A DNA stretch of 40,137 bases, taken from NCBI GenBank assembly GCA_945900455.1, contig CAMDJH010000019.1, positions 1 to 40,137 of the forward strand, written 5' to 3'. Source of the DNA: Akkermansia muciniphila (GTDB taxonomy: Bacteria > Verrucomicrobiota > Verrucomicrobiia > Limisphaerales > UBA9464). The notes under the pieces were generated by a model. That model searched no databases. It was not told where the DNA came from and worked only from the letters and a program-made list of their open reading frames with translations. Each line of letters begins with the position of its first letter. The stretch's first letter is position 1. Shown piece after piece: positions 1 through 10,070 of the stretch. The position numbers were made by a program, and so were the translations under genes.

Positions 1-92
1 CCCCGCCGGCGAGAACACCCACCGGAAACACGCCGGCGGGGACGCCGGCGCTCCCAGGTAGTGCGGCACTCTCACGAGATGCCGCTACGGGG
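1..92. repeat. Two tandem REP-like palindromes, in frame with the kinase gene
   Basis: The first unit has gccggc, six bases, then gccggcgctccc at 32-55. The second, at about 60-88, pairs gcggca with tgccgc around an inner ctc/gag. The first unit matches another copy at 22558-22581 in the pattern gccggc-N6-gccggYgctccc. The kinase frame has no stop across this stretch, so the repeats may be translated. The family name REP-like is by structure only; no copy number can be judged from one window. Confidence 0.6.
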
Positions 93-3000
93 GAAGTCGA
101 GAATTTCTCCACGCCCGGCTTGCGCGGGACGGTCTGGACCGACGCCTCCGGGAAATTCGAATTCACCCAGGTTCGCCCCGGAAAGCTGAAGGTCCGGATC
201 CACCTTCCCGACCGGCGCCTCTATCATCCAGAAACGCTCACGGTGATTCCAGGCTCGGCCTTGACGGCGGAGTTTCAGATTCCGCCGTTTCGCAAAGGAA
301 AATGGCAGCATTTCACACCGGCTAATGGTCTGCCGAGCAGCCAGGTTTTTGACCTCCGGTTCGCCCGCGACGGGATGCTGTGGCTGGCCACGGCGGGAGG
401 GCTGGCTAGTTTCGATGGCCGGGACTTCACCCGTTTGTCTCGGGAAAGTGGTCTCCTGGACAATTCCGTTTATTCCCTGGCCCAGGCCCAGGACGGAACG
501 TTGTGGTGCGGCACAGCGAAGGGCGTGTCCCAAATTGATCCGGTGCGCGGCCGGGTCATCGGCAGTCATCGCAGCGGCACGAACGGACTGGCGGCAGGCC
601 GTGTGTTTGGCGTCGCGCAGGGGCCGGGCGGCACGCTTTGGATCCGGACGCGCGAAGGCTTGTCGCGCTACGCGTCGGGCCGTTTCGAGGCGGTGCCTGG
701 CATTGACCGACTTGATCAAACTTGGGGACAATCCAAGAGCAGCGCCCTGGTGGTCGAGCCGGCGGGCATTGTGTGGACGGTCACGGAGGGCCTGGGACTC
801 AATCGTGTCGAAGGGACAAACGTAACGAGGATTGGGAAACCTGAGGGCCTGCAATCCGGGACTCACGATTCGCTGCACATCGCGCCGGATGGCGCCCTCT
901 GGATGCAGGACGGGTGGAATTCGGCGGGTTTGGTTTCGCGCATCAAGGACGGTCGCATCACGGCTCTGCCCAGGCGCGAAATCGGACCGGGTAACGTCCT
1001 CGCCATCCATGCCACCCGTAGCGGGGAAATTTTGTTTGGGGGATTTGACGGAGAGCTGATTCGCTTCGATCTCCGCAGGCATACCGTTACCGTGCTCGGA
1101 GGCGAGTCGGACAGCCCGACAGGAAATATTTGGAAGATCGCCGAGGGACCGGATGGCGCTCTCTGGTGCGCGACCAGCGGCGGACTTTATCGCTACGAGG
1201 AGGCCGCCTTCTCTGATTTCACGCCCGCTGACGGCCTACCGCACGCGGAGGCGAACCACATTCACCGGACGACGGACGGTTCGATCTGGTTCATTCGCAA
1301 CCAAGGAAGCGAGCTGGCGCGGCTCGATCCAGAAAAGATCAGTTCCACGAAAAACCCGTTCCGACGAATGACCGCGGCGGACGGACTCAAGCACGATCGG
1401 GTGCTCGCTGCGGCAGCGGACAGCCAGGGCGGTTTATGGGTGGGCGGTGTTGGCGGGGACGCAGTTGATTACTATGATCCCGCAGCGGAACAGCGCGGTG
1501 AGCCGCCGTTCCGATCGCCGCCGGCGATGCAGGTGCCGCAGCTCCGAACATTTGTCCAGACCGGCCTGCGCATCGATACGAAAGGAAGGTTTTGGATTTC
1601 CGAATGGAGTGATGGGCTGTGGTGGCTTCCGTTCAACCAGGTGGAGAAACCCGACCCGATCGTCACCCGCATCGAGGATCTACCGAACACAGCCAGTGAT
1701 CTTTACGAAGATGTCACGGGCGCAATCTGGGTTTTTCCGAAAATGTCTTTCGCTCCGGTGAAAGGAGTGTCCCGGATACGGTTTGATGCCAAGGGAGGCC
1801 ACACGGTCGATTACTACACTGAGGAAACGACGGCGGGCGGTCTTCCTTCAGATTTGGTGACTTGCTTGCAGGATTGGGCGGACGGCCAGCTCTACGTGGG
1901 GACGGACAACGGGCTGGCGCGCTTTGACCGGGCGACCGGAAAGTTCACTCGAGTGGAAACGGCGTCGGATCAGGCCGTGCCCGCAGGCAGTATCCGGAAA
2001 ATTGTCCAGGGTTCCGACGATGTGCTGTGGTTCGCGACGGATTCGGGCGTGTATCGCTACGATTACGTGCTCTGGACCCGATTGGACAAAGAGGACGGGC
2101 TGATCGACGGAGCGGCCCGCGGGCTGGCGCTCGATCGGCAGGGAGCCGCATGGATCGGCACCGATAGCGGGATCACGCGCTACCGGCCCGCCAAGGGAGG
2201 GACGTTCAAGCCACGGCTGAGTGTCCAGACCGATCGGGATTACCGAGCCGACGAGTCGCTGCCGCCTCTGGCCAGCGGCCGACACGCGGCATTTGAGTTC
2301 AAGGGCATTGATTTTCGCACCGCTCCCATGAAGCGCTTTTACCGATACGGCATCTTCCCCGGCAGACTGGAGAATCCGCCATCCAAGGAGACGCAAGGCT
2401 GGGAGCCTGCCACGCTTCGAGGCCGGTTTGATTGGAACGCCACTTTGCCGGGCGACTACACGTTCCTTGTCCAGAGCATCGACCGCGATCTGAATTATTC
2501 GCCGCCGGCCCTCGCTCATTTCACCGTCTTCACACCGTGGTATGCGAATGCCTGGGTCATGACGCCCGGTGGAGCAGGCGTGGTCGGGCTGCTGGGCTGG
2601 GGGGTGGTCGCGCTGACCCTGGTGACGCGCCGGAAACGCGAGGCGGAGCAAATGCGGGAGCAGATGATACAGGACGAGCACAAGGCTCGCGAGGTCCTGG
2701 AGATCAAGAATCGGGAACTCGAGGCCGCCAAGGACGCCGCCGAGCGGGCGCATCAACAGGCGATCGCGGCGAAAGAATCGGCCGAGAGCGCGAAGCAAGC
2801 CGCCGAAGCCGCACGCCAGCAGGCGGAGTCAGCCAATGCGGCCAAGAGTGAATTCCTGGCGAACATGAGCCACGAGATTCGCACGCCGATGAACGCGATC
2901 CTCGGCTTCTCGGAATTGCTCCGCACGCAAATGGCCGCGTCGAAGGACCGCAATTATCTCGATGCGATCACGTCCAGCGGACGCACCTTGCTCACGCTCA

Positions 3001-4466
3001 TCAACGACATTCTGGACTTGTCCAAGATCGAAGCGGGGAAGCTGGAGTTGCAATACGAGCCGGTGTCGGTGGCGCGCTTGGTCGATGAGATTCAAAAACT
3101 CTTTTCGATCAAGGCCGGCGAGAAAGGGATCAAGCTGTTAACGGAAATTGATTCCAGGTTGCCGCGCGGATTGATGCTCGATGAAGTGCGCCTGCGGCAG
3201 GTGCTTTTCAACGTGGTCGGCAACGCGCTGAAGTTCACCGAGAAGGGGCATGTGACGATCCGGGCGTGGGCGGACTATGGAGTGCGGGGGCAGAGCGAGT
3301 CGGCGAGCGGCGACCCCGCTTTGGCTGAGCCGACAAGCACGGGTGGCTCACAGGTTGATCGAGATCGCGAGGAATCCAAAGCGGCGTCGCCACTTCGTTC
3401 TGCCGCCGCAGTCCAAAGAGCGAGTGCTCTCGCGGAAACCGAGCCCGACGAAACGCGCGTCACGCTTGTTCTCGAAGTTTCGGACACGGGCATTGGCATC
3501 CCGAAATCGCAGCAGGACCAGATCTTCGGAGCATTCTCACAAGTGGCAGGCCAGAGCACGCGCAAGTTCGGCGGCACTGGGCTGGGGTTGACCATCACCA
3601 AGCGTCTTGCCGAGATGATGCACGGCGCGGTCACCGTAGAGAGCCAGCCCGGACACGGCAGCACGTTCCGATTTGAGTTCCCCAACGTGGCGATCACGGA
3701 ACTGGCTGAGTCCGACGCCATTGCCGCGGATGGTCAGGGCGACTTCAGCCAGTTCGCGCCGGCGACGATCCTCGTGGCGGATGACGTGGCGTTGAATCGC
3801 GCGTTGCTGACGGGCTACTTCGAAGGCACGGAACACACGGTTGTGCTGGCGATGAATGGCCAGGAAGCTCTGGAACAAGCGGAGAAACACCGACCGGACG
3901 TGATCCTGATGGACATGCGGATGCCGGAACTCGACGGTCACGAGGCGACGAAACGACTGAAGGCAAATGCAACATTGCGGCACATCCCGGTGATCGCGGT
4001 AACGGCGTCGTCCTTCCGCGAGGAAGAAGCGAAGGCGCGGAAGATTTGCGATGGGTTCATTCGCAAGCCGTTCAATCGGGCCGAGTTGATCGCGGAATTG
4101 AAACGTTTCTTGAAGCAGGCGCAGCAACGCGAGATCAAGCCGGGTGTGAATGGTGAAACTCCGATTGCATTTGACTCTCCAGTCCCGATTTCCGACGCCG
4201 CCCTTGCGAGACGTCCCGAGTTGCTGCAAAAACTGCGTCACGAGGAACGAGCTGTCTGGCCCCGGCTATGCGAGACGAAGGCCATGGATGAAATCGAGGA
4301 GTTTGCCGGCCGACTCCAGAAGTGGGCTGAGGCAGGCCACTGGCCGACCCTGAGCCACTATGCGAGCCGCTTGGGTCAACAAAGCCAGGAATTTGATTTT
4401 GATCGGCTCCCGAAGACGTTGGCCGAGTTCTCGGAACAAATTGGAAAACTTGCCGCTGAAGGATGA
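3..4466 (+). CDS. Hybrid sensor histidine kinase/response regulator with periplasmic propeller, 5' end outside window
   Basis: This is a membrane hybrid kinase that senses outside the cytoplasm and signals by phosphorelay. The frame is open to the left edge. The first in-window start codon, TTG at 120, cuts into a carboxypeptidase-regulatory-like fold, so the true start lies upstream. Numbering from 120: regulator-propeller repeats (W-x-A/G-T-x-x-G-L/V) span about residues 60-700, then a Y_Y_Y domain. One membrane helix lies near 811-837, followed by a coiled coil. The HisKA domain has S-H-E-I-R-T-P with phospho-His 918. The ATPase has N-x-x-x-N-A, D-T-G-I-G-I-P and G-G-T-G-L-G-L. A C-terminal receiver has phospho-Asp 1265 and a Lys-Pro switch. 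About 50 residues (1053-1103) between the ATPase N and G1 boxes are encoded by a palindromic repeat. A kinase gene follows after 68 nt. Confidence 0.9.
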   Translation, partial: PPARTPTGNTPAGTPALPGSAALSRDAATGEVENFSTPGLRGTVWTDASGKFEFTQVRPGKLKVRIHLPDRRLYHPETLTVIPGSALTAEFQIPPFRKGKWQHFTPANGLPSSQVFDLRFARDGMLWLATAGGLASFDGRDFTRLSRESGLLDNSVYSLAQAQDGTLWCGTAKGVSQIDPVRGRVIGSHRSGTNGLAAGRVFGVAQGPGGTLWIRTREGLSRYASGRFEAVPGIDRLDQTWGQSKSSALVVEPAGIVWTVTEGLGLNRVEGTNVTRIGKPEGLQSGTHDSLHIAPDGALWMQDGWNSAGLVSRIKDGRITALPRREIGPGNVLAIHATRSGEILFGGFDGELIRFDLRRHTVTVLGGESDSPTGNIWKIAEGPDGALWCATSGGLYRYEEAAFSDFTPADGLPHAEANHIHRTTDGSIWFIRNQGSELARLDPEKISSTKNPFRRMTAADGLKHDRVLAAAADSQGGLWVGGVGGDAVDYYDPAAEQRGEPPFRSPPAMQVPQLRTFVQTGLRIDTKGRFWISEWSDGLWWLPFNQVEKPDPIVTRIEDLPNTASDLYEDVTGAIWVFPKMSFAPVKGVSRIRFDAKGGHTVDYYTEETTAGGLPSDLVTCLQDWADGQLYVGTDNGLARFDRATGKFTRVETASDQAVPAGSIRKIVQGSDDVLWFATDSGVYRYDYVLWTRLDKEDGLIDGAARGLALDRQGAAWIGTDSGITRYRPAKGGTFKPRLSVQTDRDYRADESLPPLASGRHAAFEFKGIDFRTAPMKRFYRYGIFPGRLENPPSKETQGWEPATLRGRFDWNATLPGDYTFLVQSIDRDLNYSPPALAHFTVFTPWYANAWVMTPGGAGVVGLLGWGVVALTLVTRRKREAEQMREQMIQDEHKAREVLEIKNRELEAAKDAAERAHQQAIAAKESAESAKQAAEAARQQAESANAAKSEFLANMSHEIRTPMNAILGFSELLRTQMAASKDRNYLDAITSSGRTLLTLINDILDLSKIEAGKLELQYEPVSVARLVDEIQKLFSIKAGEKGIKLLTEIDSRLPRGLMLDEVRLRQVLFNVVGNALKFTEKGHVTIRAWADYGVRGQSESASGDPALAEPTSTGGSQVDRDREESKAASPLRSAAAVQRASALAETEPDETRVTLVLEVSDTGIGIPKSQQDQIFGAFSQVAGQSTRKFGGTGLGLTITKRLAEMMHGAVTVESQPGHGSTFRFEFPNVAITELAESDAIAADGQGDFSQFAPATILVADDVALNRALLTGYFEGTEHTVVLAMNGQEALEQAEKHRPDVILMDMRMPELDGHEATKRLKANATLRHIPVIAVTASSFREEEAKARKICDGFIRKPFNRAELIAELKRFLKQAQQREIKPGVNGETPIAFDSPVPISDAALARRPELLQKLRHEERAVWPRLCETKAMDEIEEFAGRLQKWAEAGHWPTLSHYASRLGQQSQEFDFDRLPKTLAEFSEQIGKLAAEG
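3275..3420. repeat. Palindromic repeat inserted in frame inside the kinase ATPase domain
   Basis: The left arm (about 3275-3326) and the right arm (about 3371-3418) are inverted copies of each other. Both arms, read in one orientation, share ctNtggaNtgcgg, then gg(c)aga-cga, then gcggcga..cgctttgg, with a few mismatches and a 3-bp gap. A smaller inverted pair, tgagcc/ggctca, lies in the loop. The element keeps the reading frame and adds about 50 residues rich in Ser, Ala, Arg and Glu between the ATPase N box and the D-T-G-I-G-I-P box. It resembles in-gene palindromic elements such as those known from Rickettsia, but the sequence family here is not identified. Confidence 0.75.
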
Positions 4467-4534
4467 TGGGCGATGTCGCATTGCAATGGCGTGGCAATTC
4501 ATGCCGCCTGGTGATCCAAGCTTAGTGAAGACCT

Positions 4535-5662
4535 ATGCTACCTCTTCTGATCGATTCCCGTGTCCTCGTGGTGGATGATATCACCAAGAATCTCCAGGTC
4601 GTCGGCACTGTATTGCGCAATCAGGGATACAAAGTGATGGCGGCCGCGAGCGGCGCCGAGGCGCTGAAATGCGTTCGCGCCCAGTTGCCAGACCTGATCC
4701 TGCTGGACCTGATGATGCCAGAGATGGATGGCCTGGAGGTGTGCAGGCGATTGAAGGCGGACCCGGCCACGAGCCAGATTCCCGTGGTCTTCCTCACCGC
4801 CAGCAACGAGATGGAGCACTTGGTTCAGGGGTTCGAGGTGGGAGCGGTCGATTACGTGACCAAACCGTTTAATCCGCCGGAACTGCTCGCCCGCGTGAGG
4901 ACACACCTCGAACTCAAGCATGCGCGTGAACGCTTGCGGGAAATGAACGACGAGAAGAACGAGTTTATGGGCATTGCCGCGCACGACCTCCGCAATCCGC
5001 TCGGCGCCATCACCGGATACGCGGAGATCCTGATCGAGGAAATGGAGTCGTTGCGGCTGTCCGTGCCCGAGCCGGGGGCGCGCGCTGTGCGGGAGGCGGG
5101 CGAGTGCGCGGGACGGATTCGGGAGACCTCGCGGCGCATGGCGGAGATGGTGCAGAATCTTCTCGATGCGAATCGGATCGAGCGCGGGGAAATGCAGCTC
5201 AACCTGGCGCCGACCGATATAGGCTCCGCGCTCCATTCGGTGGTCGAAACTCAGCGGGCTCACGCCACCGCCAAGCAACAGACCATTCATCTCGAAAGTG
5301 AATCGACCCCGGTCCTGGTCCTGGTGGATCCCAGCGTCACCGTTCAGATCGTCGAAAACCTCGTTTCCAACGCGGTGAAGTATTCGCCGCCGGGCAAGGA
5401 CATCTTTGTGCGTTTGAAGAAACACGTGCAGGGTGTGCGCGTCGAGGTGCAGGACCAAGGCCCCGGCTTGAGCGCGGAAGATCAGAAGAAACTGTTTGGC
5501 AAGTTTGCCCGGTTGAGCGCCAAGCCCACGGGCGGGGAGCATTCAACGGGTTTGGGATTGTCGATCGTGAAGAAGATGGTGGAAGCGATGAACGGCAAAG
5601 TCTGGTGCGAGAGCGAGCTCGATCAAGGTGCCACGTTCATCGTGGAGTTTACGAAAACTTGA
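4535..5662 (+). CDS. Response regulator fused to a histidine kinase (REC-HisKA-HATPase)
   Basis: This is a soluble two-component protein of 375 residues without membrane segments. A receiver domain fills residues 8-125, with acidic pair D14-D15, phospho-Asp 58 in L-D-L-M-M-P and the Lys 110-Pro switch. A HisKA domain follows, with phospho-His 150 in A-A-H-D-L-R-N-P. A HATPase_c domain completes it, with N-L-V-S-N-A, D-Q-G-P-G-L and T-G-L-G-L boxes. The ATG start sits 68 nt after the hybrid kinase stop on the same strand, so the two are likely one transcript. By inference the hybrid kinase could pass phosphate to this receiver, which then tunes its own kinase. No output DNA-binding domain is present and no cognate effector lies nearby. 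Confidence 0.9.
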   Translation: MLPLLIDSRVLVVDDITKNLQVVGTVLRNQGYKVMAAASGAEALKCVRAQLPDLILLDLMMPEMDGLEVCRRLKADPATSQIPVVFLTASNEMEHLVQGFEVGAVDYVTKPFNPPELLARVRTHLELKHARERLREMNDEKNEFMGIAAHDLRNPLGAITGYAEILIEEMESLRLSVPEPGARAVREAGECAGRIRETSRRMAEMVQNLLDANRIERGEMQLNLAPTDIGSALHSVVETQRAHATAKQQTIHLESESTPVLVLVDPSVTVQIVENLVSNAVKYSPPGKDIFVRLKKHVQGVRVEVQDQGPGLSAEDQKKLFGKFARLSAKPTGGEHSTGLGLSIVKKMVEAMNGKVWCESELDQGATFIVEFTKT

Positions 5663-5678
5663 ATTTCTGACGATTTTT

Positions 5679-5777
5679 AAGGGGTCAACATCAAACACAG
5701 GGGTCAGTCCCAGCGATTGTAATAAACAGTGAATTCACCAATAGCTGGGACTGACTCCTTTACGGGAATGACCCCTT
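5679..5777. repeat. Nested palindrome between convergent genes; MITE/REP-like element, possible bidirectional terminator
   Basis: The outer arms aaggggtca (5679-5687) and tgacccctt (5769-5777) are exact inverted copies. Inside them, aggggtcagtcccagc (5699-5714) pairs with gctgggactgactcct (5744-5759), and pairing continues one step into the loop (gattg/caat). The element fills the gap between the plus-strand kinase and the minus-strand delta-60 gene. The long stems suggest a small non-autonomous mobile repeat; it would also act as a hairpin in both transcripts. No transposase is present in the window. Confidence 0.6.
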
Positions 5778-5783
5778 TACGCA

Positions 5784-8700
5784 TCAGGGCGCGGGCACTA
5801 CGCGGTAGAATTCACCCGGCCCACTCAACGGCACAGTGAACGGTGACGGATTGAGCAGATTTTGCCAATTGGCTGGCGCGAGCTGAGAGGTGCGCTGGAG
5901 TTGAAAACCAGCCGGCCAAGTAAGTTGCAGGGCGCCGGCTGTGAGCGTGAAGTGCACCTCGGGAGCAGGCCCCACCGCGCCAACCCCGGTGAAGAGTCGT
6001 CGGCTGCCCGCGAGGAGTTTACCGTCGGGCAGCATCGACAGTTGAACGGTGAAGAGCTGGCTCTTCTTCCAAGACGCGTCCGTCGAGCCGTCCACGTTGA
6101 CCCGCTCAAGGGAACCGCCGTGGCTGAATACCAGCTTATCGTCGGGTTGCAGAATGCCGCCTTCGATTTCATCGTTCGTGGATAGGTGGAACGCGGGGTC
6201 GATCGAGCCGTCGGGTCGTAACCGCAGCGCGGTGCCGGTGGGTTGGGTAAATCGGCCGAAGATGTAGAGACCGCTCGCAGGGGAGATGGGGCCAAGCCCG
6301 TAGAATCCGATCGAACCGGCCCCAATGATCACCAAACCGTTGGTCGGTGGCACGAATGTGATGTCCAGCGAACCGTCGGCGTTGAGGCGCGCCACGCCGA
6401 ACCGAACGACGCCCTGCACTTGACTGAAAGCGCCGCCGATGTAGATGCGGTCGTCGGATAGCACCCGCAGCCCGGTCAAGGTGCCCTGACTGTTGCCGCT
6501 GCCGGGAATCACGTTGACGAGCTCCAGCGGATGGAACGAGTCGTCGAAAGTTCCGTCTGGCAGGAAGCGGGCCAGCGACGAGACCGCGATGCCGGCGGCG
6601 TTCCTGAATTGGCCGCCGGACGGAAGGCTGAGCAGGATCTTTCCATCGCGTTGGAACTCGATTTGGGAAGGAAACACGTTGGCGGTGAATCCGTTCGCCC
6701 GGACGAACAGCGGATCATAGGCGCCATCGGGCAGCAGCCTGACCAGCACGCCGTCCTTCAGCTTGCCGCCGATGAGAATTTTCCCGTCGGGCTGGCGTTT
6801 GACGACCGAGATGCCTCCGACGAGCCGGACGAACAGATCGGTCGGTGGGTTGAAGGCCAGGTCTTGAGTGCCGTCCTCAAAGAGGCGCACGAGGAAACCG
6901 CCGACCAGCGCGTAGAGGGAACCGTCCGGGTTTGCATCCGTCTGTTGCAGCTTGGTGTCGAGGAATCCGGCGATGTTGAAACTGGGATCCACCTGACCGG
7001 GCGACGCGGGATCCGGCTCGACCAGAAGGGGAAAGGCGGCGCTGTAAACGAAGCCGCCCGGATTCACGACGCCGCACTGGAACAATCCCGAGTCGGGCGG
7101 CGAAAGCCGTAAATTGTTCAGCGTGAGGCTGGCGTTGGTCGCCCCGATGATGTCGATGAAGTTGGTGGACCCGGGGCTGGCGTTGCGTCGCCATTGGTAC
7201 TGGAACGGGCCATCGCCGCCAGGGACGATTGTGAACTGGGTAGAGGTTCCGGCCTTGGTCACGACGCGAGCGGGTTGACTTAGGATGGTGGGCCGCGCCG
7301 GCGTGGAGCGCAGGGGGCCGCCGTTGAGCCGGGTAAAACTCTGGCGCGAAAAGCCGGAGAATTCTCTGAAATTGCCGCCGACAAAGAGCGCATTGTCCGA
7401 TCGTGCCGCGAGCGCGAAGAGGACGCCGCTGCTGTTGCGGTTGGCATTCGTGGTCACCTGAAACTCCGGATCGAGCGCGCCGCTAGGCCAGAAACGAACC
7501 AGGTTGTCGTGGGGAAAGACGCCATTCAGCGGGCGCGCGATCGCCACGATCCGCCCGTCGGTCTGGAGGGCGAGGCGGCGCACGTCGCCGAATCGGAAAT
7601 CGGGCGACTGCGACAACTGTGGTACACCGTTGAAATCCGGATCCGGCCGGCCATCCGCCAGCAGGCGGGCGACGCCGACCACTAGTTGGCTGCCATCGGT
7701 GAGGCCGCGGACATTGAAGGTTCCGCCCAGCAGGATACGCCCGTCGGGCTGCACGAGAATATCGTTCACAAACGATCCCAAGGGGTAAGGTTTGTCCGAG
7801 TGGAACGTGGGGTCCACCGTGCCGTCGGAATTGAGGCGCAGAACCCCGTTACCGTTGCCCCCGATGGCATTCGTGCTTCCCGCCACGAGATATCGGCCGT
7901 CGGGCAGGGCGGCGATGGCGCCACCGGCCCCATAGTAACGGGTGCCGCGCAGCACAAAGCTGGAGTCACGCGTTCCGTTCTCATTCAACCGGAAGTAGGT
8001 CGCCTGAACGGAATCAAGGCTTTCCCCATTCCATGTCTGGCCGAAGAGAACCGCTTTCCCGTCCGGGCCGGCCCCGGGCCGCGCGCTGCTGCTGCCGATT
8101 CCGATCACGGCGCCCACGCCGTCCGGATTGAAGGTGGCGTCCACCGAGCCGTTGGTGTTGAAGCGGATTACGTCATCATGCTTCTTGCCGTTATACGTAA
8201 CCCCGGTGAAACCGACCGAAAGCACCTTGCCTCCAGCCAACGGCAGTAGATGCAAGCCGGTCCCGTCCAACCCGGGGGAAGCAAATGCTGGATCGAGGTC
8301 CACCGTGCCGGGCAGCAGCCGTGCGAGCCGAGTGCGGGTGATATTGTTCCATTGCGAGAACCGGCCGGTCGCCAGCAGACCGCCCGCCTCATCGAAGACG
8401 AGGGCGTGAACTTCGTCGTCCGGACCTGCGGGTAAATCCGTCTCGCGATAAACCGAGCCCGGCGCCGGATCGAGCAGGGTGAGGTGGACCGGGGCGGTCG
8501 GGGTTGAGCCGAGGCCGTTCGCAACCAGGCAGTAGAAGTCCGCGTCATCCACGGCGGTAGTGACCGGCAGGATCAGCTCGGCTGCCGTGGCTGTCGGCAC
8601 CCGTTCGTTCCCCCGGTACCATTGGTAGCTCAACGGGGGGGCGCCCTGCGCCGCGACACTGAAGCGCGTACGGGCTCCGAGCGTGTTGGTTTGCGCCAGC

Positions 8701-9920
8701 GGTTGTGTGGCGATGACGGGCGCTGTGTTGGGATCGCCCAAGATGTGCAGGATCCCGTTCAGCAGGTTGAACTTTGCGTCGAAGAAGACCCCCGCGATGA
8801 AGGCGGAGCCGTCGGGAGCGATGGCGATGTCCAAACCGACGACGAACGTCACCTTGACGGGCCCCTTGGCGGGGTCCAAATAGCCGGTGTCGCGCGAGCC
8901 ATTTTCGTTGAATCGAGAGGCCGCCACTCCGCCCACGCTGAGGACTACGAGCTTGTTGTCGGCCTGCACGGCACCATCGCCGCTCAGCGTGATGCCTGGC
9001 GGCGGGGTGAATGTCGTGTCGATCGCTCCACTCAGAGTTAGCCGTGTGAGCGAGCTTGGCAGCGGCTGTCCTCGGTAGGTGCCATTACCGCTCAGCATCA
9101 ACTGACCGTTCGGCGTGCTCAGGAAACGCGTCGAGGCAATGGTTCCTGCCGCTCGACCGCCGTCGCCAAAGGTGGGGTCGAGCGCGCCGGTGGCAGTCAA
9201 CCGGATCACCTCTTGCGAGGTCGAGATGATGACGGCGTAGATCGTGTCGCCGGGGCCATGGATCAGGGTGCTGATTGAGCCCGCCGCGTAGCCGAGCGAA
9301 GACGGTGTGGGCCCGACGAAGGTCGGATCGTTGGATCCATCGGCGTTCAGGCGTTGGATGACCGGCCTGGCGCCATCCACGAGGTTCCACGAACCGGCGA
9401 AATACACCTGGTTGGCCGCCGCGTTAAGCAGGGCGGCCCGTCCGGGTAACTCCAGGCTGGGCGCAAATGGCGCCAGCGAGCCGTCGGCGTTGAGCAGGGC
9501 GACTCGGGCCGGCATTGGCTCGGTCCCGAGGTGGGTGAAGGTGCCTTGGATGACTATGCGGCCGTCCGGCCGGACCACGGCCGCGACAATTGGCGCCGCG
9601 TTCGTGGCGCCGGCGAAGACGACCTGGCCATTGAAGATAACGGGCGGTGAAATCCCCCTGGGTGGCGGCATGGTGAAACCCGTGTCCACCGCCCCTCCTG
9701 CATTCAGCCGGACCATGCCGGCCAGGCCGCTTCCGCCATAGCTGGTGAAGCTACCGCCGGCAAGTAGCTTGCCGTCTGCGAGGGGAATAATGACGCTCGG
9801 CGCGGAATCCGTACCGGCGAGGGTCACAAAATTAGTGTCGAGTGAACCGGGCTGCTGGGCGAGAGCGGCGACGGTCAAATACGTGAAGAGTAGCAGCGGG
9901 CGAATCGAGGGGAACCTCAT
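5784..9920 (-). CDS. Large secreted delta-60 repeat / Ig-like domain protein
   Basis: This is an extracellular or surface protein of 1378 residues with unknown function. It starts with a Sec-type signal peptide: Arg near the start, a hydrophobic run, then A-L-A-Q. Many repeats of the delta-60 type follow, of form V-x-R-L-N-x-D-G-S-x-D-x-x-F and D-G-K-I/L-L-x-G-G-x-F, which by family knowledge form beta-propellers. Two Ig-like modules interrupt them, each with the Y-Q-W core, near residues 400-485 and 895-985. The C-terminus ends in a short module with Q-L-x-R-T-S-x-L-A-x-x-x-W and F-Y-R-V. That module recurs in secreted Verrucomicrobiota proteins and may be a sorting or anchoring tail (inference). 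The gene is transcribed alone toward the nested palindrome. Confidence 0.85.
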   Translation of the reverse strand: MRFPSIRPLLLFTYLTVAALAQQPGSLDTNFVTLAGTDSAPSVIIPLADGKLLAGGSFTSYGGSGLAGMVRLNAGGAVDTGFTMPPPRGISPPVIFNGQVVFAGATNAAPIVAAVVRPDGRIVIQGTFTHLGTEPMPARVALLNADGSLAPFAPSLELPGRAALLNAAANQVYFAGSWNLVDGARPVIQRLNADGSNDPTFVGPTPSSLGYAAGSISTLIHGPGDTIYAVIISTSQEVIRLTATGALDPTFGDGGRAAGTIASTRFLSTPNGQLMLSGNGTYRGQPLPSSLTRLTLSGAIDTTFTPPPGITLSGDGAVQADNKLVVLSVGGVAASRFNENGSRDTGYLDPAKGPVKVTFVVGLDIAIAPDGSAFIAGVFFDAKFNLLNGILHILGDPNTAPVIATQPLAQTNTLGARTRFSVAAQGAPPLSYQWYRGNERVPTATAAELILPVTTAVDDADFYCLVANGLGSTPTAPVHLTLLDPAPGSVYRETDLPAGPDDEVHALVFDEAGGLLATGRFSQWNNITRTRLARLLPGTVDLDPAFASPGLDGTGLHLLPLAGGKVLSVGFTGVTYNGKKHDDVIRFNTNGSVDATFNPDGVGAVIGIGSSSARPGAGPDGKAVLFGQTWNGESLDSVQATYFRLNENGTRDSSFVLRGTRYYGAGGAIAALPDGRYLVAGSTNAIGGNGNGVLRLNSDGTVDPTFHSDKPYPLGSFVNDILVQPDGRILLGGTFNVRGLTDGSQLVVGVARLLADGRPDPDFNGVPQLSQSPDFRFGDVRRLALQTDGRIVAIARPLNGVFPHDNLVRFWPSGALDPEFQVTTNANRNSSGVLFALAARSDNALFVGGNFREFSGFSRQSFTRLNGGPLRSTPARPTILSQPARVVTKAGTSTQFTIVPGGDGPFQYQWRRNASPGSTNFIDIIGATNASLTLNNLRLSPPDSGLFQCGVVNPGGFVYSAAFPLLVEPDPASPGQVDPSFNIAGFLDTKLQQTDANPDGSLYALVGGFLVRLFEDGTQDLAFNPPTDLFVRLVGGISVVKRQPDGKILIGGKLKDGVLVRLLPDGAYDPLFVRANGFTANVFPSQIEFQRDGKILLSLPSGGQFRNAAGIAVSSLARFLPDGTFDDSFHPLELVNVIPGSGNSQGTLTGLRVLSDDRIYIGGAFSQVQGVVRFGVARLNADGSLDITFVPPTNGLVIIGAGSIGFYGLGPISPASGLYIFGRFTQPTGTALRLRPDGSIDPAFHLSTNDEIEGGILQPDDKLVFSHGGSLERVNVDGSTDASWKKSQLFTVQLSMLPDGKLLAGSRRLFTGVGAVGPAPEVHFTLTAGALQLTWPAGFQLQRTSQLAPANWQNLLNPSPFTVPLSGPGEFYRVVPAP

Positions 9921-10070
9921 GTGGCCCGAACACTGCTGAATCAGCCGCCGCCGGAGCGATGCTTTTCTGCCGGTCTACGTAAAGTTTGTCCATGAAGGGG
10001 TGTCTCGCTTCCGACAGATAGACAAGGGGTACTGGAGGCGAGGCGGATCCTCGGCCCAGCTGTTCCCACG

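Noticed and set aside
5784-9920. Several long plus-strand open frames opposite the delta-60 gene
   Set aside because: They are antisense shadows in GC-rich coding DNA, rich in Arg and without domain patterns. The minus-strand frame is continuous and has clear repeats and a signal peptide.
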